Assembly (NCBI GenBank): GCA_025058515.1
Contig: JANXDW010000030.1
Coordinates: 1 to 39,360 of the forward strand
Length of the DNA stretch: 39,360 nucleotides
Reading direction: 5' to 3'
Origin: Aigarchaeota archaeon
GTDB lineage: Archaea > Thermoproteota > Nitrososphaeria_A > Caldarchaeales > Wolframiiraptoraceae
Shown: piece after piece, positions 1 through 8,175 of the stretch
Layout of the letters: every line of letters starts with the position of its first letter
Numbering within the stretch: the stretch's first letter is position 1
Position numbers and translations under genes: made by a program
Notes under the pieces: generated by a model
What the model was told of the DNA's origin: nothing
The model's input: the letters and a program-made list of their open reading frames with translations, nothing else
Databases searched by the model: none

Positions 1-849
1 ATTGCTCGTTGGAAGAATGTAGTTAAACCTGTCTGGGATATTATGAGAAGAGAAGGTTACCAATTTATACAGCTTCCATGTCCTGAAGCATTCTACCTTG
101 GTTTAAGGAGGTGGTGGTTTGTTAAAGAACAATACTCTAATGCTCTTTTTAAAGATCTTTGTAAAAAGATGAGTATCGGTTGTTCAGAGATACTTTTAGA
201 AAACAAGATTAAGAGATTTAAATTACTTTGTTTAGGGATAAGTCCAAGTTGTGGTTATAGAGAGACTCAGAGCGATCCATCTTGGGGTGGAAGTCCAAGA
301 GAGGTCGATATAGAAAGTAATATCACTACTGGACCAGGAGTATTAATAGAAACAATGGATAAAATATTTAGAGATTATGGGTTTTCTTATGAGATATATG
401 ATCTCCCACCTTCAATAATCTATCCAAGAGAAAGAGTAGGAGTTAAGAAGTATCCTAGAAACTTTAAAGACTCAGTTAGAGAGCTATCTGAGTTTCTAGG
501 ATTTAATTATAAACTACTCAACCTAGACGAGTATGATGAATACGTAGATTCAGATATTAGATCTCGAAAAATCTTAGTATGTCCATACGAAGCCATTGAA
601 AAAGATATTGAAACTATAGAAAAATATATTGATGAGTGGTATGGATTGATGATAGTACCAAAGTCTAATAATTTAACTTTAGAGAAAGAAGAGATTGCAT
701 TCATGTTCGCCCTACAAGTAGAGAATCATCTAGAGATTGGACATCAAATCACGTTATATAATTATAATGAATACTCTCTCCTCTTTCAGAAGTTCATAAA
801 ATTCTTAAGAGAACGTGATTTGTTAGAGAAAATCTCTGTATTAAGATGA
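1..849 (+). CDS. TudS-related putative desulfidase (5' end outside window)
   Basis: The reading frame is open from base 1 and in frame with the first ATG at 43. The 14 codons before that ATG look like protein of this family (an 'ARWKN..KPVWDI' stretch before 'QLPCPE'), so the gene starts outside the window; 282 residues are visible. It resembles the DUF523/TudS-related family, whose founder is a [4Fe-4S] 2-thiouracil desulfurase. Visible hallmarks are the PCPE cysteine (visible residue 27) and the SPSC cysteine (residue 84) followed by G-Y-R-E-T. The third expected cysteine would lie upstream. After residue 120 the protein continues with a charged region I do not recognise. The neighbour is a cyclase family hydrolase on the other strand. 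The family call is fair; the substrate is unknown. Confidence 0.6.
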   Translation: MARWKNVVKPVWDIMRREGYQFIQLPCPEAFYLGLRRWWFVKEQYSNALFKDLCKKMSIGCSEILLENKIKRFKLLCLGISPSCGYRETQSDPSWGGSPREVDIESNITTGPGVLIETMDKIFRDYGFSYEIYDLPPSIIYPRERVGVKKYPRNFKDSVRELSEFLGFNYKLLNLDEYDEYVDSDIRSRKILVCPYEAIEKDIETIEKYIDEWYGLMIVPKSNNLTLEKEEIAFMFALQVENHLEIGHQITLYNYNEYSLLFQKFIKFLRERDLLEKISVLR

Positions 850-1007
850 AGATACCGCTCTTAGATCTTATCTCAATCTATTGAGTACATCGGTTTTTAG
901 ATTTACTTATTAAATTGAATGTAAGAAGCAATAGAAGTCAAAGCAATTATCTGTAGATTTCTTCAATAGTATTTTAGAAAATATAGATAGAATGGAGATT
1001 TAAAAGA

Positions 1008-1823
1008 TTATTTTTCATTAGCGAATGCTACTATTCTCGCGAAGGCTGATTCACCATCTTGGAATTTGAATGGGAAGGCTCCAATAATGCATCTTCTATT
1101 GACTACTTTGCTTATTTCTCCTCCCATGTTTTCAGCGTGTAGTATCATGTGGGGAAAGAGTTTGAGATGCATTAGCTGATAGTTCTGCGGCCATGGCATA
1201 AGCTCTTCTATCTTTCTACCCCACTTCTTCTCTGCTTCAGCAACTAAGTCTGGTCTAGCTCTTCTAATTACAGTATTGAGTGGGTGGTCTGCTGACATAG
1301 CGTCAACACCTATCCATTTTATCTTCATATCTATACACCATTTTGCAAAGCTTTCATTTGGACCAGGATGCTTTACCATGTATCTAACTTCATCAGGTTC
1401 AGTTCCACACCAAGCGTATTTATGGTATCCAGTGTGTAGTATGAGTATGTCTCCTTTCTTAATCTCAACACCGCCATTTTTAGCTGCTTTCTCCACGGTC
1501 TCTGCAGTATAGATATCGTAGTCTCCGACATATGGAGAGATATCTACTATTACTCCTTCACCAACTAGGTATTCTTCTAATGGTAGGCTAGCTACGTCTT
1601 TTCCACCTGTTACAAAGTGCAGTTGGCTATCGAAGTGAGTTCCGAAATGGAGTGAGGTCTCTATGTATTGAGCGTTTACACCATGTTCTCCAAGAGTCTT
1701 GATCCAGTAGACTTTCATAGGTGGATACCACATAAAAGGCGGTTGCTTCCAACTAGTCGGTTGAGATAAGTCATAGATCTTAACTCTACTCCAATCTACT
1801 ATCTTACTCCAATCCATCACCAT
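1008..1823 (-). CDS. Cyclase family protein (kynurenine formamidase-like metal hydrolase)
   Basis: This is a metal-dependent amide hydrolase of the cyclase/KynB family, which opens N-formyl or cyclic amide bonds. The metal motif HFGTHFDSQLH is present (His59, His63, Asp65 and His69 from the chosen start), as is the family's 'YDLSQP' N-terminal strand, 'DILILHTGYH' and 'GVDAMSADHP'. I start it at the ATG at 1823: a TATA-like box at 1851-1863 lies about 27 nt upstream, fitting a leaderless message. An upstream ATG at 1910 would add 29 residues that look like intergenic DNA. It is divergent from the CoxG/molybdenum hydroxylase operon. A hydrolase beside a ring hydroxylase fits opening of a hydroxylated ring, but the substrate is inference. 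Confidence 0.85.
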   Translation of the reverse strand: MVMDWSKIVDWSRVKIYDLSQPTSWKQPPFMWYPPMKVYWIKTLGEHGVNAQYIETSLHFGTHFDSQLHFVTGGKDVASLPLEEYLVGEGVIVDISPYVGDYDIYTAETVEKAAKNGGVEIKKGDILILHTGYHKYAWCGTEPDEVRYMVKHPGPNESFAKWCIDMKIKWIGVDAMSADHPLNTVIRRARPDLVAEAEKKWGRKIEELMPWPQNYQLMHLKLFPHMILHAENMGGEISKVVNRRCIIGAFPFKFQDGESAFARIVAFANEK

Positions 1824-1850
1824 ATTAGACCACGTAAATATTTTCCTTCT

Positions 1851-1863
1851 ATACAATATAAGT
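1851..1863 (-). promoter_or_regulatory. TATA-like box of the cyclase gene
   Basis: An A/T-rich element reads as CTTATATTGTAT on the minus strand. Its centre is about 30 nt upstream of the ATG at 1823, as expected for archaeal TBP binding with a near-leaderless transcript. Confidence 0.4.
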
Positions 1864-1944
1864 TTATTTTCTATACTGTAAAGCGGGTAGATATCAATGA
1901 AAGAAAACAATTATGTATAATTCTTAACTCGATGAGATGCTGAA

Positions 1945-1957
1945 TAATATTTATAAT
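1945..1957 (+). promoter_or_regulatory. TATA-like box of the CoxG/hydroxylase operon
   Basis: AATATTTATAAT lies about 28 nt before the GTG at 1980, which supports that codon as the leaderless start of the coxG-like gene. Confidence 0.45.
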
Positions 1958-1979
1958 CTAGGAGTAGGTGAAACAATAT

Positions 1980-2429
1980 GTGAAGTTTGAAGGTAAGATG
2001 GTTTTGAATTCTCGTAGAGAAGATGTCTGGAACTTTATATCTGAACCTTCTAAGGTTATCGAGTGTGTGCCTGGTCTTGAAGAGTACTCTGTAGAAGAGG
2101 GGAAAAGAGTTACAGCTAAAGTTAAGGTAAGCATAGGGTTCATAAAAGGAACATTCCGTGCATCAAGTAGTGTGGTAAAAGAAGATCATCAAAATTATAC
2201 TGCTAAACTGAAATTGAGCGGTTCTGGTGTTGGAAGCGGTTTCGATGCACTCGTAGATTTAAAGTTAAACGAGCTAGAATATGGTACTGAGTTTATATGG
2301 TTAGCAGATGTAAATGTCTCTGGTCCTCTCGGTAGTCTAGCTAAACCAATGCTAGAAGGATATGTAAGAAAGATCGTCGACCAGCTTTTTGATTGCATTA
2401 AGCGTAAACTTACAAATTCAACTATTTAA
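1980..2429 (+). CDS. coxG: CoxG-like SRPBCC protein of the molybdenum hydroxylase operon
   Basis: This 149-residue protein of the START/SRPBCC fold resembles CO dehydrogenase subunit G. In carboxydotrophs CoxG helps anchor or mature the molybdenum hydroxylase at the membrane. The start codon GTG at 1980 gives the typical beginning M-K-F-E-G followed by the 'REDVWNFI' motif, and sits one promoter spacing after a TATA-like box. A longer version from GTG at 1968 is possible. Family features visible are 'EPSKVIECVPGLEEY' near residues 20-35 and a later glycine-rich strand. It is the first gene of the operon, 55 nt before the large subunit, so it probably serves that enzyme. No C-terminal membrane helix is seen. 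Confidence 0.8.
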   Translation: MKFEGKMVLNSRREDVWNFISEPSKVIECVPGLEEYSVEEGKRVTAKVKVSIGFIKGTFRASSSVVKEDHQNYTAKLKLSGSGVGSGFDALVDLKLNELEYGTEFIWLADVNVSGPLGSLAKPMLEGYVRKIVDQLFDCIKRKLTNSTI

Positions 2430-2484
2430 GAGATAAATTTAAGTAGGGTAATGATATTGTGACTTTGATTAGGAGGTATGGGAA

Positions 2485-4881
2485 TTGACCTTTAAGTATA
2501 TTGGAAGACCTGTACCACCTCAGGATGGATTCTACAAAGTTACGGGAACCGCTCAGTACACTCTAGATGTCGAGCTTCCTGGAATGCTATATGCTAAACT
2601 AGTCACTAGCACAGTACCTCATGCTAAGATTAAGAAGATCGATGTAAGTAAAGCATTACAAGTTCCCGGAGTAGTTAAGGTCGTAGTTGGTAAAGATTTT
2701 CCATATAGAGTTGGAATGTATGCTGGAGATAGAGACCTTCTAGCTATAGATAAGGTGAGGTGGGTTGGACACCCAGTTGCAGCAGTTCTTGCAGAAAGCT
2801 TAGAAGCAGCTGAAAAAGCTATAGACCTCGTTGATGTAGAGTATGAAGAACTACCTACGGTTTTTGATCCTTTAGAAGCTCTCTCACCAGATGCTCCATT
2901 AATACATGAAAAGATGGAGGAATATCGGCACTCACCTGCATTTAGGCCTATACCTGGAACAAATATTGCTAATAAGTTTACTCTAGTTAAAGGTGATGTA
3001 GAGAAAGGGTTTAGAGAAGCTGATGTAATCATAGAAGAGAAGTTTTACATACCTCACGTAAGCCACTGCTTCATGGAAGTGCACAACGTCGTAGCCCACT
3101 ACCATCTAGATGGTACTGTTGAGATATGGACGAGTTGGCAGAACGTTGCTCCCATCAGGCAGATCATGGCACTATCTCTCGGAATACCTCACAATAAGAT
3201 TATTGTGAAGATTCCGTATGTTGGAGGAGGATTCGGTGGGAAGGCAGGTTTAGGATGGGAGGCACTAGTTGCTATTCTTTCTAAAGAAGCAGGATACCGC
3301 CCAGTGAAACTAGTATTATCGAGGAAAGAACAATTCACTTCAGCTGCAGTTAGAGAAGGATTCTATGGTTTCGCTAAAGCGGGATTTAAGAAAGATGGTA
3401 GATTCATCGCATATGATGTTAAGTTTATTCTAGATGCTGGAGCATATGCAGACTACACCGTGAACGTTGGTAGAGCAGTCGGCTATTCTGCAGACGGTTG
3501 CTACGAGATACCCAACATAAGAGTAGAATCTCTAACTGTTTATACTAACAAGATTCCTACAACTGCTCTAAGAGGTTTCGGATACCCGGAAAGCCATTGG
3601 GTTCTAGAACAGATAATGGATAAGGCAGCTGAAAAACTAGGGATCGACCCTGCAGAACTTAGGAAGATTAATTTAGTTAAGCCTGGGATATCCGAGACAT
3701 GTACAGGTGAGAGATTGAGAGAAGACGCTGGAAACCCTCAGAAGGTATTAGAGGTATTACTGGAAGAGATTGGATGGGGTAAACCTTCTGAAAAACCTAG
3801 AGAACCTTGGAAGATAAGATCTAAAGGTTTAGCTTTATTCGTTAAAGGTCCAGCTCAACCTCCTAATGCTTCTGCATCAGCTATTTTGAAGTTTAACGAA
3901 GATGCAAGTATAGACCTCTTGATCGCTACTGGGAATTTCGGTCAAGGGACTGTGACAGCATTGATGCAGATCGTAGCTGAAGAATTCGGACTACCATTAG
4001 AGAAGATAAGAGTAGACTATATTCGAGATACTCATAAATCAGCTTACACGTGGCAGACAGTTGGAAGTAGAGGTTTATTCACAGATGGTATAGCAATACT
4101 TAATGCTATAGAAGATGCGAAGAAGCAGATATTCAAGATTGCATCAGAGGTTTTAAGATGTCCGGAAGACCATCTAGAGCTAGTAGATGGAGAGGTAAGA
4201 GTGAAAGGTAAGCCTTGGGAGAAGATACCTCTTCAAGATATAGTTATGGGCTATACTTACCCCAACGGCAATTCTATTGGAGGACCTGTGATCGGTAGAG
4301 GTGTATTCATGTCTACCCATACAACATATCTCGACCCTGAGACGGGTCAAGGAAATCCTACAATATTCCATACTTTTGGTGGAACGGCAGTAGAAATTGA
4401 GGTAAATCTTCTTACAGGTGAAGTCGAGGTCTTGAAAGGTGTACAAGTACTTGATTTAGGAAAAGTGATAAATCCACTACTGGTAGAGCAACAAGTGAAC
4501 GGAGGCTTCTTAATGGGTTTAAGTATAGGGTTATACGAACAGATAAAGTTTGATGAGAGAGGATGGGTTGTGAACCCCAACTTTACAAACTACTACTTAA
4601 TTAGAATAAAAGATATTCCTAAACAGATTATTTGGAAAACGGTTGAGACTCCTCAATCTGATGGACCCTATGGTGCGAGAGGTGTAGGTGAACTAACTAT
4701 GATAGGTGTAGCGCCAGCGATAGCTAATGCAATCTATAGAGCATTGAGAGTCAAGTTGAACGAGCTTCCAATGAGTCCTGAAAATATCTGGAAGGCTTTA
4801 AGAGAGCAGAGACCTGAGATTGTTGATGAAGCATTAAAGAAGTTTCTAGAATTTAAGAAGATGGTGGAGGTGAAAAAATGA
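2485..4881 (+). CDS. Molybdenum hydroxylase large (molybdopterin) subunit, copy 1
   Basis: This 798-residue catalytic subunit belongs to the xanthine dehydrogenase/CO dehydrogenase/nicotinate hydroxylase family, which inserts oxygen from water into C-H bonds of N-heterocycles or aldehydes at a Mo-cytosine-dinucleotide centre. Visible motifs are GGGFGGK (residues 247-253), the active-site loop 'TALRGFGYPE', 'FGQGTVTALMQI', and the catalytic glutamate in GARGVGE (Glu736). The loop has the xanthine-dehydrogenase-like Arg-Gly-Phe-Gly, not the VAYRCSFR loop of true CO dehydrogenase. The start is TTG at 2485: a strong AGGAGGT lies 7 nt upstream, and the nearby ATG at 2478 is in another frame that stops at once. 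Its stop overlaps the next gene by 4 nt (ATGA). The substrate is not readable from sequence. Confidence 0.93.
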   Translation: MTFKYIGRPVPPQDGFYKVTGTAQYTLDVELPGMLYAKLVTSTVPHAKIKKIDVSKALQVPGVVKVVVGKDFPYRVGMYAGDRDLLAIDKVRWVGHPVAAVLAESLEAAEKAIDLVDVEYEELPTVFDPLEALSPDAPLIHEKMEEYRHSPAFRPIPGTNIANKFTLVKGDVEKGFREADVIIEEKFYIPHVSHCFMEVHNVVAHYHLDGTVEIWTSWQNVAPIRQIMALSLGIPHNKIIVKIPYVGGGFGGKAGLGWEALVAILSKEAGYRPVKLVLSRKEQFTSAAVREGFYGFAKAGFKKDGRFIAYDVKFILDAGAYADYTVNVGRAVGYSADGCYEIPNIRVESLTVYTNKIPTTALRGFGYPESHWVLEQIMDKAAEKLGIDPAELRKINLVKPGISETCTGERLREDAGNPQKVLEVLLEEIGWGKPSEKPREPWKIRSKGLALFVKGPAQPPNASASAILKFNEDASIDLLIATGNFGQGTVTALMQIVAEEFGLPLEKIRVDYIRDTHKSAYTWQTVGSRGLFTDGIAILNAIEDAKKQIFKIASEVLRCPEDHLELVDGEVRVKGKPWEKIPLQDIVMGYTYPNGNSIGGPVIGRGVFMSTHTTYLDPETGQGNPTIFHTFGGTAVEIEVNLLTGEVEVLKGVQVLDLGKVINPLLVEQQVNGGFLMGLSIGLYEQIKFDERGWVVNPNFTNYYLIRIKDIPKQIIWKTVETPQSDGPYGARGVGELTMIGVAPAIANAIYRALRVKLNELPMSPENIWKALREQRPEIVDEALKKFLEFKKMVEVKK

Positions 4882-5756
4882 GTTTTGGGTCTCCGTACTT
4901 CACTCTCCCGGAGTTCACTTACCATAAACCAAAGACATTGAGAGAAGCTTTAGAGCTCTTGGAAAAGTATGGAGATGAGGCAAAGGTAATGGCTGGTGGA
5001 GTAGGTTTAATCCCATTCATGAAGGAGAGGCTTATCTCACCAACTCATGTAATAGATATCAAGGAGATAGCAGAGCTGAAAAAGCTTGAATACAAGAAAG
5101 GTGAAGGATTGACTATTGGAGCTACTATAACCTTCTCAGAGTTAGAGAAATACCAATTACTAAAGGAGAAGTATAGAGCATTATACCAAGCAGTAAAGTT
5201 AGCTTCAGACAATATAATAAGAAATAGAGCTACATTGATAGGTAATATCTGTGAAGCAATACCTTGGGTTGATGGTCCAATACCATTGATCGCCTATGGT
5301 GCAGAAGTCGAGATAAAGAGTTTAGATGAAGTTAGAAGAACACCTGTCGCCGATTTTATTAAAGGACCTGTTGAGATCGACCTCAAACCTGGAGAGATCG
5401 TTACCTCGATCCACTTACCAGATATTCCTGAAGAAGCAAAAAGTGGATTCTTAAAATTTAACACAGGCTCTGAGTTCGCTCTACTCAATATCGCAGCCTA
5501 CCTCTTAATTACAGCAAAGAAGAAAGATGTGAGATTAGTATATGGAGCAATCTCCTCAAAGCCTGCAAGAGCACTTGAAGCTGAAAAGATCCTCTTAAGA
5601 GATGGAGATTTAAATGCTCTTATATCTATGGCAGCGATAAAAGCTTCTGAAGAACTTGAAGTTATCTCAGACGTTCTCGCTTCTGAAGATTATAGAAGAC
5701 ACCTCATTAAAATACTTACTATGAAGCTTTTGAAAGAGCTAGTAGAGGAGGTGTAA
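4878..5756 (+). CDS. Molybdenum hydroxylase FAD-binding (medium) subunit, copy 1
   Basis: This 292-residue subunit carries FAD between the 2Fe-2S clusters and the external acceptor (CoxM/XdhB type). The start overlaps the large-subunit stop as ATGA. The first FAD motif reads AGGVGLIP (residues 39-46) and the second 'TLIGNICEAIPWVDGP' (from about residue 114). Both depart from the usual AGGTDL(I/L) and TxxGNI..ASP.GD patterns that the second copy in this window keeps. The later 'RSEDLSVVG'-type segment is also replaced, by 'TGSEFALLN'. The subunit is clearly homologous and full length, but FAD contacts may be altered, or another acceptor may be used. Confidence 0.9.
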   Translation: MSFGSPYFTLPEFTYHKPKTLREALELLEKYGDEAKVMAGGVGLIPFMKERLISPTHVIDIKEIAELKKLEYKKGEGLTIGATITFSELEKYQLLKEKYRALYQAVKLASDNIIRNRATLIGNICEAIPWVDGPIPLIAYGAEVEIKSLDEVRRTPVADFIKGPVEIDLKPGEIVTSIHLPDIPEEAKSGFLKFNTGSEFALLNIAAYLLITAKKKDVRLVYGAISSKPARALEAEKILLRDGDLNALISMAAIKASEELEVISDVLASEDYRRHLIKILTMKLLKELVEEV

Positions 5757-5758
5757 AT

Positions 5759-6232
5759 ATGGTTCACAAGTTGAGTTTGATAGTAAATGGAATTAAGAGA
5801 ACGGTTGAAGTTAAAGATAATGAAATTCTATTAGATGTATTGAGAGATAAGTTAAAGATAAAGAGTTTAAAGGCAGCATGTTGGCGTGGAGAATGTGGTC
5901 TATGTACAGTTCTATTGAATGGAAAACTGGTGAAGTCTTGTCTTGTTCTCGCTGTTGAGGTTGATGGTTCTGAGATTATAACTGTCGAAGGCTTGGTTAA
6001 AGATGGTGAATTATCACCGATCCAGAGAGCATTCATAGAACATGGAGCATTTCAATGTGGATTCTGTACACCTGCTTTTGTTCTCGCATCCCATCAACTA
6101 TTAATTGAGAACCCTAATCCATCAGAAGAAGAAATAAAAGAAAAGTTGGGCGGTATAATCTGCAGATGTGGTACTTACCTCGAGATCATAAAGGCGATCA
6201 AGAGCGCATCAAGGTTTTATCAAAAGAAGTGA
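5759..6232 (+). CDS. Molybdenum hydroxylase 2Fe-2S (small) subunit, copy 1
   Basis: This 157-residue electron-transfer subunit has two [2Fe-2S] domains. The plant-ferredoxin-like N-terminal cluster uses Cys41, Cys46, Cys49 and Cys61. The C-terminal four-helix cluster uses CGFC and CRC. The usual CRCTGY is written CRCGTY here. An AGGAGGTG ribosome site precedes the ATG, overlapping the end of the FAD subunit gene. Bases 5930-5994 are identical, inverted, to part of the second small-subunit gene, while both ends of the proteins differ. It ends 6 nt from the end of the convergent FdrA-tail gene. Confidence 0.93.
   Translation: MVHKLSLIVNGIKRTVEVKDNEILLDVLRDKLKIKSLKAACWRGECGLCTVLLNGKLVKSCLVLAVEVDGSEIITVEGLVKDGELSPIQRAFIEHGAFQCGFCTPAFVLASHQLLIENPNPSEEEIKEKLGGIICRCGTYLEIIKAIKSASRFYQKK
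5930..5994 (+). repeat. 65-nt perfect repeat, copy A (inverted partner at 18740-18804)
   Basis: Aligned by eye, this segment of the small-subunit gene is identical over 65 nt to the reverse complement of 18740-18804. The bases just outside differ. It encodes V-K-S-C-L-V-L-A through the start of the linker between the two Fe-S domains. Further shorter identities follow downstream (27 nt from about 6023). Confidence 0.9.
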
Positions 6233-6238
6233 AAGATC

Positions 6239-6412
6239 TTATAGTATTTTATCTAGCTTCTCTTTCAATCTTTTCTCTATGCTCGGTGGAGGTTGCCAGT
6301 TTACCTGTACTACCTCTATTCCTTGATCTTTAAGAGAACTGTAAAATATCTCTAAACCAATATTTACTATCTTCGGCTCTTCTCTAAAAAGCTTCTTAAC
6401 TTTATCACTCAT
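6239..6412 (-). CDS. 57-residue protein resembling the FdrA C-terminal tail
   Basis: This small gene is easy to miss. It starts ATG at 6412 behind AGGAGGGG, whose first bases are the stop codon (TAG) of the fdrA gene; spacing to the ATG is about 5 nt. The protein contains 'KIVNIGLEIFYSSLKDQG' (residues 14-31) and 'VQVNWQPPP' (36-43), then a lysine-rich helix. From memory, this matches the 'VINVGLxxFxxxLxxQGxxVxxVDWRPPA' block found at the end of bacterial FdrA proteins or as separate 'FdrA domain' proteins beside them. It is probably a small subunit of the AllFGH-like complex. The ribosome site and the family motif make it very likely a real gene; the role is inferred. Confidence 0.8.
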   Translation of the reverse strand: MSDKVKKLFREEPKIVNIGLEIFYSSLKDQGIEVVQVNWQPPPSIEKRLKEKLDKIL

Positions 6413-6423
6413 CTGTACCCCTC

Positions 6424-8055
6424 CTAAACATCCAAGAATACTTTATACGCTTTTTTCAATTTCTCATCTGATATCTTACATCGTTTAGCCACTAAAGCTG
6501 ATGCAAAAGCCATTAATGCATTCGTTGGAAAGATTGTAACTCCTAAACTCTTCAACTTCTCTTCCTGTATTGAAGAATTCTGAGGGTCTGCTTCTGTTCC
6601 ACATACGTGACCCATTATAATTATATTTCTAGAATCTTTTTCAGCCAATCTTTTAGCTTCAATTATCGCTTCCTGCATAGCTCCAACTGGATCTGGATGA
6701 GCCCCATAACCTAGAACAAAGTCCATGGTTATTACTGCTACTTCAGGATCTTTAGCTTCTTCTATTAATCTTATCTTTCTGATCGTTGGATCTATCATTG
6801 GATGAGCTCTACCAGCTGTAAACTCTTCTTCCCCAAGGTCTATTACCGAGTGCATATAGCTTTTATAAGAATCTTCTAGCTTATACCTTGGATCGAGTGG
6901 TGCATTGCTGTAAACATCTTTACCTATTATTTCACGATATATCAAGAGGGATTCATACATTAATGTTCCACCCGTATAAAGAGCTCTAAGATATCTTTGA
7001 TTAGGTTTTAAATTCTTTGAAAGCATGTTGCAGAGCTTCTTCAGCTCAGAGAGTTTTAGAGAGATCTTCGCTTTAGAATCTTTAAATCTCTCCGGGTCGG
7101 TGAGCTTGATCATATCTAGTACGGCTGAGTGGAGGGTTCTAAATGAATGTATCCGCTTAGCTAATCTCTTCGGAGGAGTATACTTCTTAACACCTAGAAA
7201 ACATAAGACATATGGTTTCCTAGTCTCTTCTTCAATAAATCTTATAATCTTCTTTAATACAGACTCATCAGGAGGTTTCGAGATAACCATTATAGATTTT
7301 GTTTCTTCATCTTCTTCAAGATATTTAATACAGTCTAAAGTCATAATGCCTCCTACACTCTCTTTTACATCATTCCCCCCTACACCGAGACCTTGCGATA
7401 CTCCTAAACCAACTCTATCTAGAATTACGCTAACCTCTTGTAAACCTGTACCAGCTGCTGCAACTATCCCGATAGGACCTCTCCTTACCTTATTGGCAAA
7501 AGCTATAGCTTTACCGTTAATTATCGATGTTCCAGCTCCTGGTCCTAGAACAAGGAGACCACGCTCACTCGCATACTTCTTCAATTCTACTTCATCTTCT
7601 ATTGGTACGTGATCACTGAATAGATGAATATGTATTCCTCTCTCTAGAATTTTCAAAGCTACTTCTTTAACATACTGTCCCGGTATCGAGATAACTGCTA
7701 GATTTGTATCGGGTAAAGCTTCTAATGCGGATTCGATAGTGTAGTATGCTCTATCTAGAGAAGGTTGAAGACTTGTTAAAGGCTTCATCAACATATCTTC
7801 TACTGTTGAGATTATTTTCGGAAGTAGGCTTTCATCTCTAGTTCTTATAGCTAAGATTAAGTCATTTGAAGTTGCTTTTTTCCCTTCATCTGTTAAGAGA
7901 TTAAGCTTCTCTAAGATCTCTTTATTAGTAGCAGTACCCATCACTATAGCAGCATCCAATACACCATCCATTTTTTTGACTTCTTCAGATAACTGCATAA
8001 GCTGTAATGAATCTCTAAAGAAGTTAACCTTCACTATATTCTTAACGATATCCAT
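6424..8055 (-). CDS. allF: FdrA family protein, AllF-like subunit of a carbamoyltransferase complex
   Basis: This 543-residue protein of the FdrA family is related to NDP-forming acyl-CoA synthetases. E. coli FdrA (AllF, about 555 residues) works with AllG and AllH as oxamate carbamoyltransferase, converting oxalurate and phosphate into oxamate and carbamoyl phosphate at the end of anaerobic allantoin breakdown. Visible features are an N-terminal 'DAAIVMGTATNKE' region, a Rossmann-like 'LLVLGPGAGTSIING' (about 175-190), 'GIVAAAGTGLQEVS', 'GVGGNDVKES', 'YTGGTLMYES' and 'GHVCGTEADPQN'. These are the conserved FdrA blocks. It lies last but one in the operon after AllG, AllH and a MoaD-like gene, 120 nt from the last. 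No carbamate kinase is in the window. The family is certain; oxamate as product is inferred. Confidence 0.88.
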   Translation of the reverse strand: MDIVKNIVKVNFFRDSLQLMQLSEEVKKMDGVLDAAIVMGTATNKEILEKLNLLTDEGKKATSNDLILAIRTRDESLLPKIISTVEDMLMKPLTSLQPSLDRAYYTIESALEALPDTNLAVISIPGQYVKEVALKILERGIHIHLFSDHVPIEDEVELKKYASERGLLVLGPGAGTSIINGKAIAFANKVRRGPIGIVAAAGTGLQEVSVILDRVGLGVSQGLGVGGNDVKESVGGIMTLDCIKYLEEDEETKSIMVISKPPDESVLKKIIRFIEEETRKPYVLCFLGVKKYTPPKRLAKRIHSFRTLHSAVLDMIKLTDPERFKDSKAKISLKLSELKKLCNMLSKNLKPNQRYLRALYTGGTLMYESLLIYREIIGKDVYSNAPLDPRYKLEDSYKSYMHSVIDLGEEEFTAGRAHPMIDPTIRKIRLIEEAKDPEVAVITMDFVLGYGAHPDPVGAMQEAIIEAKRLAEKDSRNIIIMGHVCGTEADPQNSSIQEEKLKSLGVTIFPTNALMAFASALVAKRCKISDEKLKKAYKVFLDV

Positions 8056-8100
8056 AACTCTTCATTCTAGATTGGTTAATTCTATATCATAAACATTTCC

Positions 8101-8112
8101 AGATCATGATCT
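8101..8112. promoter_or_regulatory. Perfect 12-bp palindrome upstream of fdrA
   Basis: AGATCATGATCT is a perfect palindrome in the 120-nt gap between the MoaD-like gene and fdrA, about 46 nt before the fdrA start. It could be a repressor site, but 12 bp may also occur by chance. Confidence 0.2.
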
Positions 8113-8175
8113 ATCTTCTTAATCAATTATTACTAGCAAGGTAAATAATGTGCTTGATGGAGTATAGTTGAATCT

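Noticed and set aside
1824-1910. N-terminal extension of the cyclase gene from the ATG at 1910
   Set aside because: The added 29 residues look non-coding, and a TATA-like box inside the segment fits a start at 1823.
2485-6232. Carbon monoxide dehydrogenase (coxLMS) as the identity of hydroxylase 1, suggested by the CoxG gene
   Set aside because: The large subunit lacks the VAYRCSFR active-site loop of true CO dehydrogenases and has an RGFG loop instead.
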